A stretch of DNA of 56,132 bases from a virus. Numbering within the stretch: the stretch's first letter is position 1; each line of letters starts with the position of its first letter. The stretch is taken from the IMG/VR virus record IMGVR_UViG_3300049491_000181, positions 1 to 56,132 of that record; one strand, given 5' to 3'. The translations under genes were made by a program, and so were the position numbers. The notes under the pieces were generated by a model, which saw nothing but the letters and a program-made list of their open reading frames with translations, did not search any database and was not told the DNA's origin. Of the stretch, positions 23,452 through 30,535 are shown one piece after another.

Positions 23452-24279
23452 TTACGCCAGTTCGAGAACCTTGGCGCCTAGCGTCCAGAGGTTCAGGTTG
23501 AAGTCGATGTCCTTCGCAATCGAGTTCAGCGGGCGAGCCTTGACGTTCCGACCGGCTGCGTCCTTCGCTTCGTACCCGCCACGCACCGCGTTCTCTTGGA
23601 TGCGGTTCAGCACGACCCAGAGAGAGTCGCCCTCATCTTCGGCACGACGAGCGGCCAGCAGCGGGGCAACGTGGTCTTCACGCTCCTCGCCCCACTTCAG
23701 CACGGTAACAGCCTTGGCGAAGTCGCGTTGCATGGCCTTGGACAGAATCTTTGCGGTCATGGCCTCGATCTGCGGGGTGACTACGGTTTCGGTCACTTCG
23801 CGGATGTACTGGACACCTTCGAGAATGTGGTCGTGGATGTTGGCGTCTGAGTGCAGGACACGCAGCCCGGACAACGCGGCGACCGACACCGCCATGCCGT
23901 TGGAACAGACCAGACGCTCAAGGCCGGCGCCCAGGTGGAAGGCCGATGTGCGATTATGGGCATTCTGGATGATCACTTGCGGGACCACATCACCCACGTT
24001 GCGACGCGACGAGTCGAGGTAGTCCGTGTGCATCATGCGGACCACATGGCGGGTGTACGAACCATCAGAGGTCCGTGCCACGGCTTGCCCGGCCTTCACG
24101 GCTTCGTAGCCGGCGAGCCGCATCGTCTTCAGCACTTCGTGCGTGTTCACGAATTGGTAGCGGTCCGACATGCCGGGGGCGGCGTGCGTGGCAAACAGGG
24201 AGGGGGCTGCGCGGCGCAGGTCGGCGTCGGTCATGTAGCCTGCCAGGGAACCAACTGTGCGAATGTTTCCGGTGTTCAT
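23452..24279 (-). CDS. DUF932 family protein
   Basis: 275 residues matching the DUF932 phage/plasmid-like family: RYQFVNTHEVLKTMRLAGYE near residues 40-60, a NAHNRTSAFHLGAGLERLVCSNGMAV block (about 106-131), and a long helical C-terminal region ending in FNLNLWTLGAKVLELA. The family is common on phages and plasmids, is usually expressed early and has no proven function. Driven by its own promoter at 24335-24363. Confidence 0.85.
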   Translation of the reverse strand: MNTGNIRTVGSLAGYMTDADLRRAAPSLFATHAAPGMSDRYQFVNTHEVLKTMRLAGYEAVKAGQAVARTSDGSYTRHVVRMMHTDYLDSSRRNVGDVVPQVIIQNAHNRTSAFHLGAGLERLVCSNGMAVSVAALSGLRVLHSDANIHDHILEGVQYIREVTETVVTPQIEAMTAKILSKAMQRDFAKAVTVLKWGEEREDHVAPLLAARRAEDEGDSLWVVLNRIQENAVRGGYEAKDAAGRNVKARPLNSIAKDIDFNLNLWTLGAKVLELA

Positions 24280-24309
24280 GATCTACCTTTCTGGGGTGGT
24301 TGAGGTTGC

Positions 24310-24363
24310 GTCGGTTTTGCTAACCGACAGAGTCATTGTGTCGCGTGTTGCTACGCGAGTCAA
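24310..24363 (-). promoter_or_regulatory. Promoter with spacer palindrome and leader hairpin, copy 4
   Basis: Minus strand: -35 TTGACT (24358-24363), 17-base spacer, -10 CACAAT (24335-24340). The spacer contains CGCGT/ACGCG around GTTGCT. A 7-base hairpin GTCGGTT/AACCGAC (24310-24328) follows the likely start of transcription and would sit at the 5' end of the mRNA. Drives the DUF932 gene. Confidence 0.65.
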
Positions 24364-24388
24364 GCGATATGCGGGTTTTTAGTTCAAG

Positions 24389-24667
24389 TTACGCAACAAC
24401 CTCCAGCAGTTCAGCGTCGGCAAACATCATCTCCGCCGTGCTGAAGCTGGCGCCTACGAATCGGGCGCAGCGGAGGTCGGCATTCAGCCGGTGTGTCGCT
24501 GCCTGCGGCCCCTCGGCCCATTCTTCCACCCGGACCGGTTGCCCGTCTTCGGTGAATGTGCATGTGTGGCGTGTCCGACCATCAAAGGTCAGCTGCGCTT
24601 CACGGGTGCCCTCGGCTACGGTCAGCGTGTAGGAGCCGTCCGGGTGTGTGCTTACGTTGATGTTCAT
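24389..24667 (-). CDS. Small hypothetical protein
   Basis: 92 residues from the ATG at 24667 (overlaps the previous stop). The first half is beta-hairpin-like (GSYTLTVAEG, AQLTFDGRTRHTCTF), the second half helical. No known family. Ends near the promoter of the DUF932 gene. Confidence 0.6.
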   Translation of the reverse strand: MNINVSTHPDGSYTLTVAEGTREAQLTFDGRTRHTCTFTEDGQPVRVEEWAEGPQAATHRLNADLRCARFVGASFSTAEMMFADAELLEVVA

Positions 24668-24843
24668 GGTTGCCTCGGCAAGTGCGATGCCGGATATATA
24701 ACACGATTGGCGGCCACCGACATGCGTAATTTGTGGTTGAGGCACTTGACTTCATTGATCGCCGCCCACCATCGAGCGGCGTTGACTGCGGTGCCATCAC
24801 TGGTGACCCGCCAACGCCCTTTCTTGAAGTAGAAGCGGATCAT
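24664..24843 (-). CDS. Small basic hypothetical protein
   Basis: 59 residues from the ATG at 24843 (an upstream in-frame start at 24873 is possible), with TGGAGGTTTAAG before it as a good ribosome site. Basic and Trp/Arg-rich. Unknown. Confidence 0.5.
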   Translation of the reverse strand: MIRFYFKKGRWRVTSDGTAVNAARWWAAINEVKCLNHKLRMSVAANRVIYPASHLPRQP

Positions 24844-24879
24844 CTTAAACCTCCACCATCGAACCGTCAGCATTCAGGA

Positions 24880-25095
24880 TCACGCCACCATCGGCGGGTG
24901 GAGGCAGCTGCCGTTGACCCCGCCACGCACCACCAGCAGCGTGTGCCCGGCAATGTGGGCAAAGGCGGCTTGGTTCAGTTCGACAACATCGCCGGCATGC
25001 AACACCAGGATGGCGATGACGGTGCGCAGAAAGTCAACATCGTTTTCCATCGACGCGACCGGATCGACGTGTGTGCGTTCAATGTCCATGCTCAT
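24880..25095 (-). CDS. Small hypothetical protein, possibly frame-shortened
   Basis: 71 residues; ATG overlaps the previous stop. A hydrophobic middle (FLRTVIAILVLHAGDVVELN) and a C-terminal GHTLLVVRGGVNGSCLHPP. After this the -1 frame continues sensibly as ADGGVILNADGSMVEV up to a TAA at 24846, where the next ribosome site lies. A frameshift, natural or by sequencing error, may have cut the true C-terminus. Confidence 0.5.
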   Translation of the reverse strand: MSMDIERTHVDPVASMENDVDFLRTVIAILVLHAGDVVELNQAAFAHIAGHTLLVVRGGVNGSCLHPPMVA

Positions 25096-25277
25096 TCTTC
25101 AGGGTGAACGCCACCATTGGCGACGAACAAATCGTAATCCTCGAACAGCTCGGCAAGGGTGTCGAACATCGACCAGCACCCGACCCCCTCCATGTGCTCG
25201 AATTCGCTGATGTACGTCGCCACGGCCTCGTGGCCGTGCTTCGCTATCAGGTGTTGGTGTGCGGTTTCCCTATCCAT
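25092..25277 (-). CDS. Small acidic hypothetical protein
   Basis: 61 residues, acidic and helical, with His-rich N-terminus. Two bases after the previous stop. Unknown function. Confidence 0.6.
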   Translation of the reverse strand: MDRETAHQHLIAKHGHEAVATYISEFEHMEGVGCWSMFDTLAELFEDYDLFVANGGVHPEE

Positions 25278-25279
25278 GA

Positions 25280-25813
25280 TCAGTCAAGGGTGATCGTGCC
25301 GCTGCGAATCTTCTGAAATTGCGTGCTGATTGTCGCGTCGGAGATTTCCACGTTCAGGGCGTGGAACACGACGAACATGTCACGGCGTTGCAGTTGCGCA
25401 CCGGTCGAAGACTCCCAGGCGGTTGCGATGCGGACCAAACGCACCTTGGCCTCGGTCATGTTCGCCTTCACGAACGCCGTCGCTTCGGTGATGGTTTCCG
25501 GGGCAGTGATCACGCGCTTCGTGAACTTCTCTTTCTTGCCCAGAGTCACCCGGTTGCGGTTCGTCGCCTTGATTTCCTTGGCGATGTCGGACAGGGTCTT
25601 GGCGGGCATGAACGACACCAGAGCGGCGTACCCTGGCAGGATGGTCGAGACATCGAGCTTACCATCGGTGGCCAGCTTGACAACGTCAGCTTCGGTGCGG
25701 ACGGTACCGCCGCGGCGGGCGGCTTCGGCCCGTGCTTCGGTGCGGTTGGTGTTCGTGCCGAAGATGCGAACCAGTTCGCCGGCGGCGGTCTTGGAGGTGA
25801 TGAAGTGTGCCAT
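25280..25813 (-). CDS. Hypothetical early protein, helical
   Basis: 177 residues, mostly helical, basic in the middle (RNRVTLGKKEKFTKRV). The N-terminal ~60 residues, with TEARAEAARRGGTVRTEADV, might bind nucleic acid. Preceded by its own promoter and hairpin leader. No known family recognised. Confidence 0.65.
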   Translation of the reverse strand: MAHFITSKTAAGELVRIFGTNTNRTEARAEAARRGGTVRTEADVVKLATDGKLDVSTILPGYAALVSFMPAKTLSDIAKEIKATNRNRVTLGKKEKFTKRVITAPETITEATAFVKANMTEAKVRLVRIATAWESSTGAQLQRRDMFVVFHALNVEISDATISTQFQKIRSGTITLD

Positions 25814-25836
25814 GTGATTTCTCGCTTTCTGGGTTG

Positions 25837-25928
25837 TCGGTCACCACTGACCGATGCGTTCATTGTGTTGCAGTTCTGCTTAGGAGTCAACAACTTTTCG
25901 CAACTCAAAACCCGCATGCGGGTTTGGT
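25837..25928 (-). promoter_or_regulatory. Promoter with leader hairpin and upstream terminator, copy 5
   Basis: Minus strand: -35 TTGACT (25885-25890), 17-base spacer, -10 CACAAT (25862-25867). The spacer holds GCAG-TT-CTGC. A hairpin TCGGTCA/TGACCGA (25837-25854) lies downstream of the start. The terminator-like AAACCCGCATGCGGGTTTT palindrome (25907-25924) just upstream ends the previous gene. Confidence 0.65.
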
Positions 25929-26116
25929 CACGCCACCATCACGAACACGGCGCCTAGTTCGGGCGCATCATCGTTGTCCGGGGTCCGTCCCCGGACAACG
26001 ATCTTGGCGAGGTGGCATTCATCGAACTCGTGATTCAAAGCACCGACCTCGATGTCACCGTGAACGGCCAGGATCGTTGCCAGGCACTTCATTACTTCGG
26101 TGATGGTCACGATCAC
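25928..26116 (-). CDS. Small hypothetical protein
   Basis: 62 residues from GTG at 26116, which overlaps the previous stop as GTGA (GTG at 26125 and ATG at 26092 also in frame). Soluble alpha/beta. Unknown function. Its 3' end abuts the terminator at 25907-25924. Confidence 0.5.
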   Translation of the reverse strand: MIVTITEVMKCLATILAVHGDIEVGALNHEFDECHLAKIVVRGRTPDNDDAPELGAVFVMVA

Positions 26117-26298
26117 CCCCGCCACGCGAGCATCACGCCCAGGCTCGCCACAACGCCCAGGAACAGCGCCCAGGACAACGCCCTATGCAAACCATGCCGG
26201 TCGCGCCAGCTGCGCCTGTAGGGGCCGAATAACGCCGAGAAACGCTCCACGCTGAAGGCTTCCCGGGTGCTGCGATACGAACCGTCATAGTGCCTCAC
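26113..26298 (-). CDS. Small membrane protein
   Basis: 61 residues. A basic, aromatic N-terminal half is followed by one hydrophobic segment (about residues 41-59: ALSWALFLGVVASLGVMLAW). Single-pass membrane protein with the basic part likely cytosolic. ATG overlaps the previous stop. Confidence 0.6.
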   Translation of the reverse strand: MRHYDGSYRSTREAFSVERFSALFGPYRRSWRDRHGLHRALSWALFLGVVASLGVMLAWRG

Positions 26299-26528
26299 AG
26301 TACCTTCTCCCAGATTGCCACGCGACCCGGCGCGTACTTCGCTTGATAAATCTGCGGCCCGTCATCACCGGTATTTACGCAGCGCCATGTGGTGCTGAAG
26401 TGGTTACTTTTGCCTTGTCGGCCGGCCGCAGCCTTCGCCTTCGTCAATGTTTCGTAGCCCTCGGCATACGTTTCAAAGCGGCCGTTTATGGTCCGTTCGA
26501 TGTACCAATCGCCTGTCTTGCGCATCAT
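26295..26528 (-). CDS. Small basic hypothetical protein
   Basis: 77 residues, basic, with aromatic residues and a beta-hairpin-like N-terminus (WYIERTINGRFETYAEGYET). Starts 13 bases after the U-tract of the terminator at 26541-26566, so it depends on read-through or on an unseen promoter. Unknown function. Confidence 0.6.
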   Translation of the reverse strand: MMRKTGDWYIERTINGRFETYAEGYETLTKAKAAAGRQGKSNHFSTTWRCVNTGDDGPQIYQAKYAPGRVAIWEKVL

Positions 26529-26540
26529 ATTCTCCGATTC

Positions 26541-26566
26541 TAAAAACCGGGGCCGAAGCCCCGGGG
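26541..26566 (-). terminator. Rho-independent terminator
   Basis: Minus strand: perfect 7-base stem CCGGGGC/GCCCCGG with a TTCG tetraloop (26547-26564) followed by TTTTTA. It lies just past the stop of the 26571-26765 gene. This is the clearest intrinsic terminator in the minus-strand arm. Confidence 0.85.
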
Positions 26567-26570
26567 TGTT

Positions 26571-26765
26571 TCACTTGCGGCGTCTTTGACCGACTACCAT
26601 GCCGGCCGAGAATGCCGCCTCTAGTGCCGCCTTGATCGACCAGACCGGCTTCGTGTGGAAGTCCAGACGGTCGGAGCGGCGAGACTCCAGGGTTGAAAGG
26701 TCAAGGTATCGGGCGGCGATTATCTCAATCGCACTTTCCATTTCCTTGGCCTCTGGTTCAGTCAT
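26571..26765 (-). CDS. Small helical hypothetical protein
   Basis: 64 residues from the ATG at 26765 with the shared leader CAGAAAGGCAGACC. Acidic N-terminal helix and a basic C-terminal RRRK. It forms a single-gene unit between the promoter at 26804-26832 and the terminator at 26541-26566. Confidence 0.6.
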   Translation of the reverse strand: MTEPEAKEMESAIEIIAARYLDLSTLESRRSDRLDFHTKPVWSIKAALEAAFSAGMVVGQRRRK

Positions 26766-26782
26766 GGTCTGCCTTTCTGTGA

Positions 26783-26832
26783 GTACCGGAAACCGGTGTT
26801 GCCAGTGTACGGCGTACCAACGGACTACGCAA
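26783..26832 (-). promoter_or_regulatory. Promoter with leader hairpin, copy 6
   Basis: Minus strand: -35 TTGCGT (26827-26832), 17-base spacer, -10 TACACT (26804-26809). A small ACCGG-TTT-CCGGT hairpin follows near 26785-26797. Same design and shared purine leader as the other five copies. Confidence 0.6.
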
Positions 26833-27028
26833 TTAATTTCGCCATCAACAGGTCGGCCAGTCGCACGGCGAGGCCGGGGCAACAATCGTGGTATTCGTGC
26901 GGCGCCATCAACGGAGGCGGACCGGCCGCCAATAGTCCGTTCATGGCCAGCATGGCCGCAGCTGCCCGTAGGTCATTCTGCGGGGGTGCCGGTGCCGGGG
27001 TCGTCTTCAGCGGGTGTCGGGTGATCAT
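26825..27028 (-). CDS. Small hypothetical protein, Ala/Pro-rich
   Basis: 67 residues with a Pro-rich N-terminus and Ala/Leu-rich helices. It overlaps the 3' part of the winged-helix gene by 56 bases in another frame, which is more than its neighbours share. Moderately supported. Confidence 0.45.
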   Translation of the reverse strand: MITRHPLKTTPAPAPPQNDLRAAAAMLAMNGLLAAGPPPLMAPHEYHDCCPGLAVRLADLLMAKLIA

Positions 27029-27380
27029 GTGGTGCCCAAATGTGGAATATGGAGGTCGGACCCGTGGGCCGAAGCGGCGGGGCGGTCAGGGCGTTGTGCC
27101 TGATGACCACCGCACCGGTGATACTGTTGGGCGATGGGGAATCTTTGCCGGTCAACGCCCTGTCAACCCAGAGCTGCGCCGTGTGCCGGTGTTGTGTGGT
27201 CGCCCATCGGGAAACGATGGAGCTGCCGACGCTGACAACGTAACCCAGGCGCCGCAGCCGGCGTAGGTGTGTCAGCGCCGACGATTTGGTAATACCCATG
27301 AACTTCGCAACCTGAAGGCTTGTAAGCCCATCGGGCCACTCATCCATGAACATCACCACTAACCGCAGATCACGTGCCAC
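26973..27380 (-). CDS. Winged-helix DNA-binding protein (regulator candidate)
   Basis: 135 residues. Residues about 17-50 form a MarR/IclR-like helix-turn-helix (SLQVAKFMGITKSSALTHLR) followed by RRLGYVVSVGSSI as wing. The C-terminal third is Pro-rich and probably disordered. It is the best regulator candidate for the palindromic promoters found just downstream of it in the genome, though this link is inference. Confidence 0.65.
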   Translation of the reverse strand: MARDLRLVVMFMDEWPDGLTSLQVAKFMGITKSSALTHLRRLRRLGYVVSVGSSIVSRWATTQHRHTAQLWVDRALTGKDSPSPNSITGAVVIRHNALTAPPLRPTGPTSIFHIWAPHDHPTPAEDDPGTGTPAE

Positions 27381-27386
27381 GACGCA

Positions 27387-28244
27387 TCAATACTCGATGT
27401 CGTCATCCTCACCCGGCTGGCGGTCAGGTGGCTCCCCATTGGGGGCCGGTTGGCCTGCCGCATCCGGCGCCTTGCTCATGTCCGCCTTCACCGCCCCGGA
27501 CATGATCGAGTTCTTGAATTCCTTGGCCGCCACGTAGACCGGGTCTGCGTTGCCGCCCAGATATCCAGCGTGCTCGAACTTCCATCCCATCCAACTGCCC
27601 TTGTCGTTGGATTCCGGCACCGTGGTCACGTGCCACTTGCTTGCGAACATGGCCGGCGTGATCAGCGTGCCGTCGCTCTTCTTGAGCTTCAACAGGTTCT
27701 GCTGCATCAACCACTGCTTGCCCTTCTTGATCTGGGTCGAGGTCATCGTCAGCACGGCCGGCGTCGGTGTCCCATCGGCGTCGAGCGTCATCACGTAGAA
27801 CGTGCGGGTGTCGTTCAGTTGGTTGCCGTTCGGGAGAATGCTCCGGTTCTTGTCATCGAGCATCGTCGTTTCCATCAGGCCCGGCTCGGGCTTGTGTTCA
27901 CGGACGAAACCGCCGCCGTTCTCGCGCAGCCGCCATTCGATGAACGACCGGGTGTACGCGCAAGGCACCACAATCAGCGGTGTCTTCTGCGTATCGATGA
28001 CCGTGCCGGTGACGGTGTTAAACAGCATCCCCTCCGCCGCCCCCTCCACATAGGCCCCCTCGCTGCGTTTGCACTGAGGACTGCCAGATTGAAGGATGGC
28101 AATGAATGGGATCGCCATGTCATCACGGTCGAGCCCCTCGAAACCAACGCCCGCGTCTGCGGCGAAGTCGTCACCGGCCGGTGCGGTCTGCAAGACCGTG
28201 TTGGTCGGTGTGGTGATTTCAGACTTATTCTGCTTGTTGCTCAT
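27387..28244 (-). CDS. Putative ssDNA-binding protein
   Basis: 285 residues. The first 30 are low-complexity; a core from about residue 38 (GLDRDDMAIPFIAILQSGSP) to 245 holds beta-rich segments with aromatics. The C-terminus is Pro/Gly-rich and ends in a very acidic EDDDIEY, like the tails of single-strand binding proteins (T7 gp2.5, bacterial SSB). Abundance-type position upstream in the replication arm fits. Assignment is from the tail and context; the core family is unproven. Confidence 0.5.
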   Translation of the reverse strand: MSNKQNKSEITTPTNTVLQTAPAGDDFAADAGVGFEGLDRDDMAIPFIAILQSGSPQCKRSEGAYVEGAAEGMLFNTVTGTVIDTQKTPLIVVPCAYTRSFIEWRLRENGGGFVREHKPEPGLMETTMLDDKNRSILPNGNQLNDTRTFYVMTLDADGTPTPAVLTMTSTQIKKGKQWLMQQNLLKLKKSDGTLITPAMFASKWHVTTVPESNDKGSWMGWKFEHAGYLGGNADPVYVAAKEFKNSIMSGAVKADMSKAPDAAGQPAPNGEPPDRQPGEDDDIEY

Positions 28245-28605
28245 TTTCTGACCTTTCGATTTGCCCTGCCTCGGGAGTGGCGGCAGGGCTTGCCACTGGA
28301 ACTACCAACACCGCACGGATGGCCGCAATGGTGTCGTCTGTCTGTTGAATCGGGCGTGTTTGCTCCCGGTGGTATTCCAGAGCATCAAGTGCCCGTTGAA
28401 GCAGCGCCATCGCGGTGTCGTGGTCAGCCTTGAGCTTGGCGATGTCCTCCACCAACCCCAAGCGCGGGCCGTGACCGTGTACGCCCAGCGCGGCCGCATG
28501 CATGTGTGTGATTAGCACGCAGGCCATCTCATAGTCGCTGCGCCGTCCTGTAGGATCGAGCCGCGCTTTACCGCGATTGAATTGGTTGCGCTTAGCTTCG
28601 CCCAT
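28225..28605 (-). CDS. Hypothetical early protein
   Basis: 126 residues from the ATG at 28605, two bases after the previous stop. Basic N-terminus (MGEAKRNQFNRGKARLDPTG), then a helical middle with coiled-coil character (DIAKLKADHDTAMALLQRAL). It overlaps the ssDNA-binding candidate gene by 20 bases. Unknown function. Confidence 0.6.
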   Translation of the reverse strand: MGEAKRNQFNRGKARLDPTGRRSDYEMACVLITHMHAAALGVHGHGPRLGLVEDIAKLKADHDTAMALLQRALDALEYHREQTRPIQQTDDTIAAIRAVLVVPVASPAATPEAGQIERSENEQQAE

Positions 28606-28607
28606 GA

Positions 28608-29168
28608 TCACTTCGGCGCCTTGACGGTGGCTTTCTTGAATTGGAACACCGTGACGCACTCTGGCACCTTGTGGCCCGCTTCCAAGGCGTGCGACACGAT
28701 GGACTTCAGCGTTGAGTGATGTACGGTTTCACTCATCACCGCTTCGGCGTGGCGGGCCTCCAGGGCTTCGACCAGCTGCGTTTTTTCCTTGGGGGTCAGC
28801 GGTCGCATATCGACTTCCAGCGTCTGACGCACGGCCATTTCGTTGCCTGTACTTCGCAGCCAATCATAGGCCGCAGGGCGATTAGCCACGGAGACACTGA
28901 CCTTGATATCCGACTTCACCACCAACCGCGAACCATCCTCCAGGCCCAGGTCGGTCAGCCCTGCCTCTGCCATCGCCTCGGGTACCTGCTCCAGTTCGAG
29001 TCGGGCGAGCTTACCCTGTTCGATGGTCAACTCGGCCTCCAGCCTGGCCACCAAGACCGATTGCGCCCGCAGCCGCTCGGCCCATTGGGCCACGGTGTTG
29101 AGGACCGTGGCCGGGGTTTCCTGTTCGACATCGGCGGCGAGGTCGTCAGCGAGCGTTGCCGTATTCAT
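28608..29168 (-). CDS. Conserved coiled-coil phage protein
   Basis: 186 residues from the ATG at 29168. Residues about 30-75 form a coiled coil (VLVARLEAELTIEQGKLARL), followed by a compact domain with LTDLGLEDGSRLVVKSDIKV and a C-terminal helix-strand end. A similar arrangement is common next to ssDNA-binding proteins in siphophages, but no function is established that I know of. Confidence 0.6.
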   Translation of the reverse strand: MNTATLADDLAADVEQETPATVLNTVAQWAERLRAQSVLVARLEAELTIEQGKLARLELEQVPEAMAEAGLTDLGLEDGSRLVVKSDIKVSVSVANRPAAYDWLRSTGNEMAVRQTLEVDMRPLTPKEKTQLVEALEARHAEAVMSETVHHSTLKSIVSHALEAGHKVPECVTVFQFKKATVKAPK

Positions 29169-29550
29169 GTTTTCTGTGTCCTGTTGGTGTGTGGGTGTCA
29201 ATGTGGGCGGATTCAAACTCAATGAGGGCACGGCGCACGGCCTCCGTGGCCTGATTGACTGCGGTTGCAGTCGATGACGCGCTCTGCTTGACCAGTTCCA
29301 GCCGGGCCGTGGCGGCGTCATACTTCGCCGCCGCCACGGCGTACCGGTCGGTCCGACTCGGGCGGTAGTCGGAGACCCGGCGCAGGCTTGTGGCGAATTC
29401 GCGGATTGTGTTGCGCAGCGCCCGGGCCGATGCTTCGTCGTCACAATCGAAGGTGGCGTGCTGGTGCCCGTCGTCACTGTGAACCGTGACCGTGAACCCG
29501 TTACGGTCGTTCGCCGGGTCCATGTAGCACTGCTGTGTTGACTTCAACAT
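29146..29550 (-). CDS. Hypothetical protein
   Basis: 134 residues from the ATG at 29550. An N-terminal alpha/beta part with a GFTVTVHSDDGHQHATFDCD strand pair, then long helices (YDAATARLELVKQSASSTAT). It overlaps the next gene start by 23 bases. Unknown function. Confidence 0.6.
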   Translation of the reverse strand: MLKSTQQCYMDPANDRNGFTVTVHSDDGHQHATFDCDDEASARALRNTIREFATSLRRVSDYRPSRTDRYAVAAAKYDAATARLELVKQSASSTATAVNQATEAVRRALIEFESAHIDTHTPTGHRKHEYGNAR

Positions 29551-29552
29551 TT

Positions 29553-29765
29553 CTAACCTTTCTCTGCCGGGAAGATCGCGTCCCAATCCTCTTGCGTATA
29601 ACCGGTCTTGATGAACTCGCGCTGCGTCGCGTTGAGGTCGGGAAAGATTTGTTGAATGGTCCGGGAGGTCGTGCGGCCGTAGAACTCGTCCAGCTGCGCC
29701 TGCGTGATCGGCAAGTCCATCGTGTTGATGCGCCCATTCAGCGGTGACATGCGGGTGATGTTCAT
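29553..29765 (-). CDS. Small conserved phage protein
   Basis: 70 residues (internal ATG at 29720 gives 55). The C-terminal part, with ITQAQLDEFYGRTTSRTIQQ and FPDLNATQREFIKTGYTQEDW, is of a type widespread in phage genomes with unknown function. Leader GGTGATGTTC. Confidence 0.6.
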   Translation of the reverse strand: MNITRMSPLNGRINTMDLPITQAQLDEFYGRTTSRTIQQIFPDLNATQREFIKTGYTQEDWDAIFPAEKG

Positions 29766-29768
29766 GGG

Positions 29769-30131
29769 TCAAACAGTTGCGGTCAGCCGCCCGTGAATGT
29801 CGATGGTCACCGCGTTGTATGCCCTCACCTTGCGGTCCCACACCAGCAGCGGGACGACCCCGTCATTGACCTCGCTGACCATCGCGGCGGCCATGGCGAT
29901 CACGGCCGGGTCGCCCAGGCACAGCAAGTGGTCGCGGTCGGTGAAGCCCCGGAGTTTGTTGCGGAGTTGTTCCAGCGCCGGACCGGTGGTGATCAGCTGC
30001 GGACCACTCGGCAACAGCACGTGCAGTTCGCCGTATTGGCGGGCACTGGTCAGGTCGAAGGTGTGGACCAGTTGGCCGCTGTCGTGGTCTCGACGCATCG
30101 GGTTCTGCGTCACGTAAACAATGGAGTTCAT
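29769..30131 (-). CDS. Hypothetical protein
   Basis: 120 residues with an alpha/beta fold pattern: GELHVLLPSGPQL strand, TDRDHLLCLGDPAVIAMAAAM helix, and a beta-rich end. Resembles small phage proteins of early regions; no function known. Leader CTGAGAAAGCAAAAC. Confidence 0.6.
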   Translation of the reverse strand: MNSIVYVTQNPMRRDHDSGQLVHTFDLTSARQYGELHVLLPSGPQLITTGPALEQLRNKLRGFTDRDHLLCLGDPAVIAMAAAMVSEVNDGVVPLLVWDRKVRAYNAVTIDIHGRLTATV

Positions 30132-30211
30132 GTTTTGCTTTCTCAGTTGGTGGATTGTGGATTATCGGGCGGGGTTTGTGTTGCTGAATTTGGGAGGCGC
30201 TGGTGTATCGC

Positions 30212-30535
30212 TCATGGTTGCGCGCCCCTAGCGGCGTCGAGCGCGCGCAGTTCTGGCACGGCTCGCTCGCATTCATCCACCAACACAGCGGCCGTCAGCA
30301 CATCGAACGGGCGATCAGCCTGCGTGCATCTGCGGTGGATTGATCCAAGCGCAGCCCGCAGCCGCGCCACTAGGTCCGACAGCGCCGTCAAAAGCTCCCG
30401 CTCTGCGGCTAGTGCTGCCTGCCATGCGACCCAGCACCAATCCGTACCAAGTTCGTCGGACGTGACATTGAGCCACCACACATTGAACGATTTACGGTCT
30501 GCGTCGTCAGGCGTTTCTTCGGTCATGGCGGTCAT
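30212..30535 (-). CDS. Small helical hypothetical protein
   Basis: 107 residues from the ATG at 30535, which overlaps the helicase stop. Mostly helical with a WWLNVTSDELGTDWCWVAWQ segment near residues 19-38, a type often seen in phage proteins next to helicases. Function unknown. Confidence 0.6.
   Translation of the reverse strand: MTAMTEETPDDADRKSFNVWWLNVTSDELGTDWCWVAWQAALAAERELLTALSDLVARLRAALGSIHRRCTQADRPFDVLTAAVLVDECERAVPELRALDAARGAQP

Noticed and set aside
21984-27380. Lysogeny control region
   Set aside because: The palindromic promoters are reminiscent of repressor sites, but there is no integrase, partition system or clear CI-type repressor.
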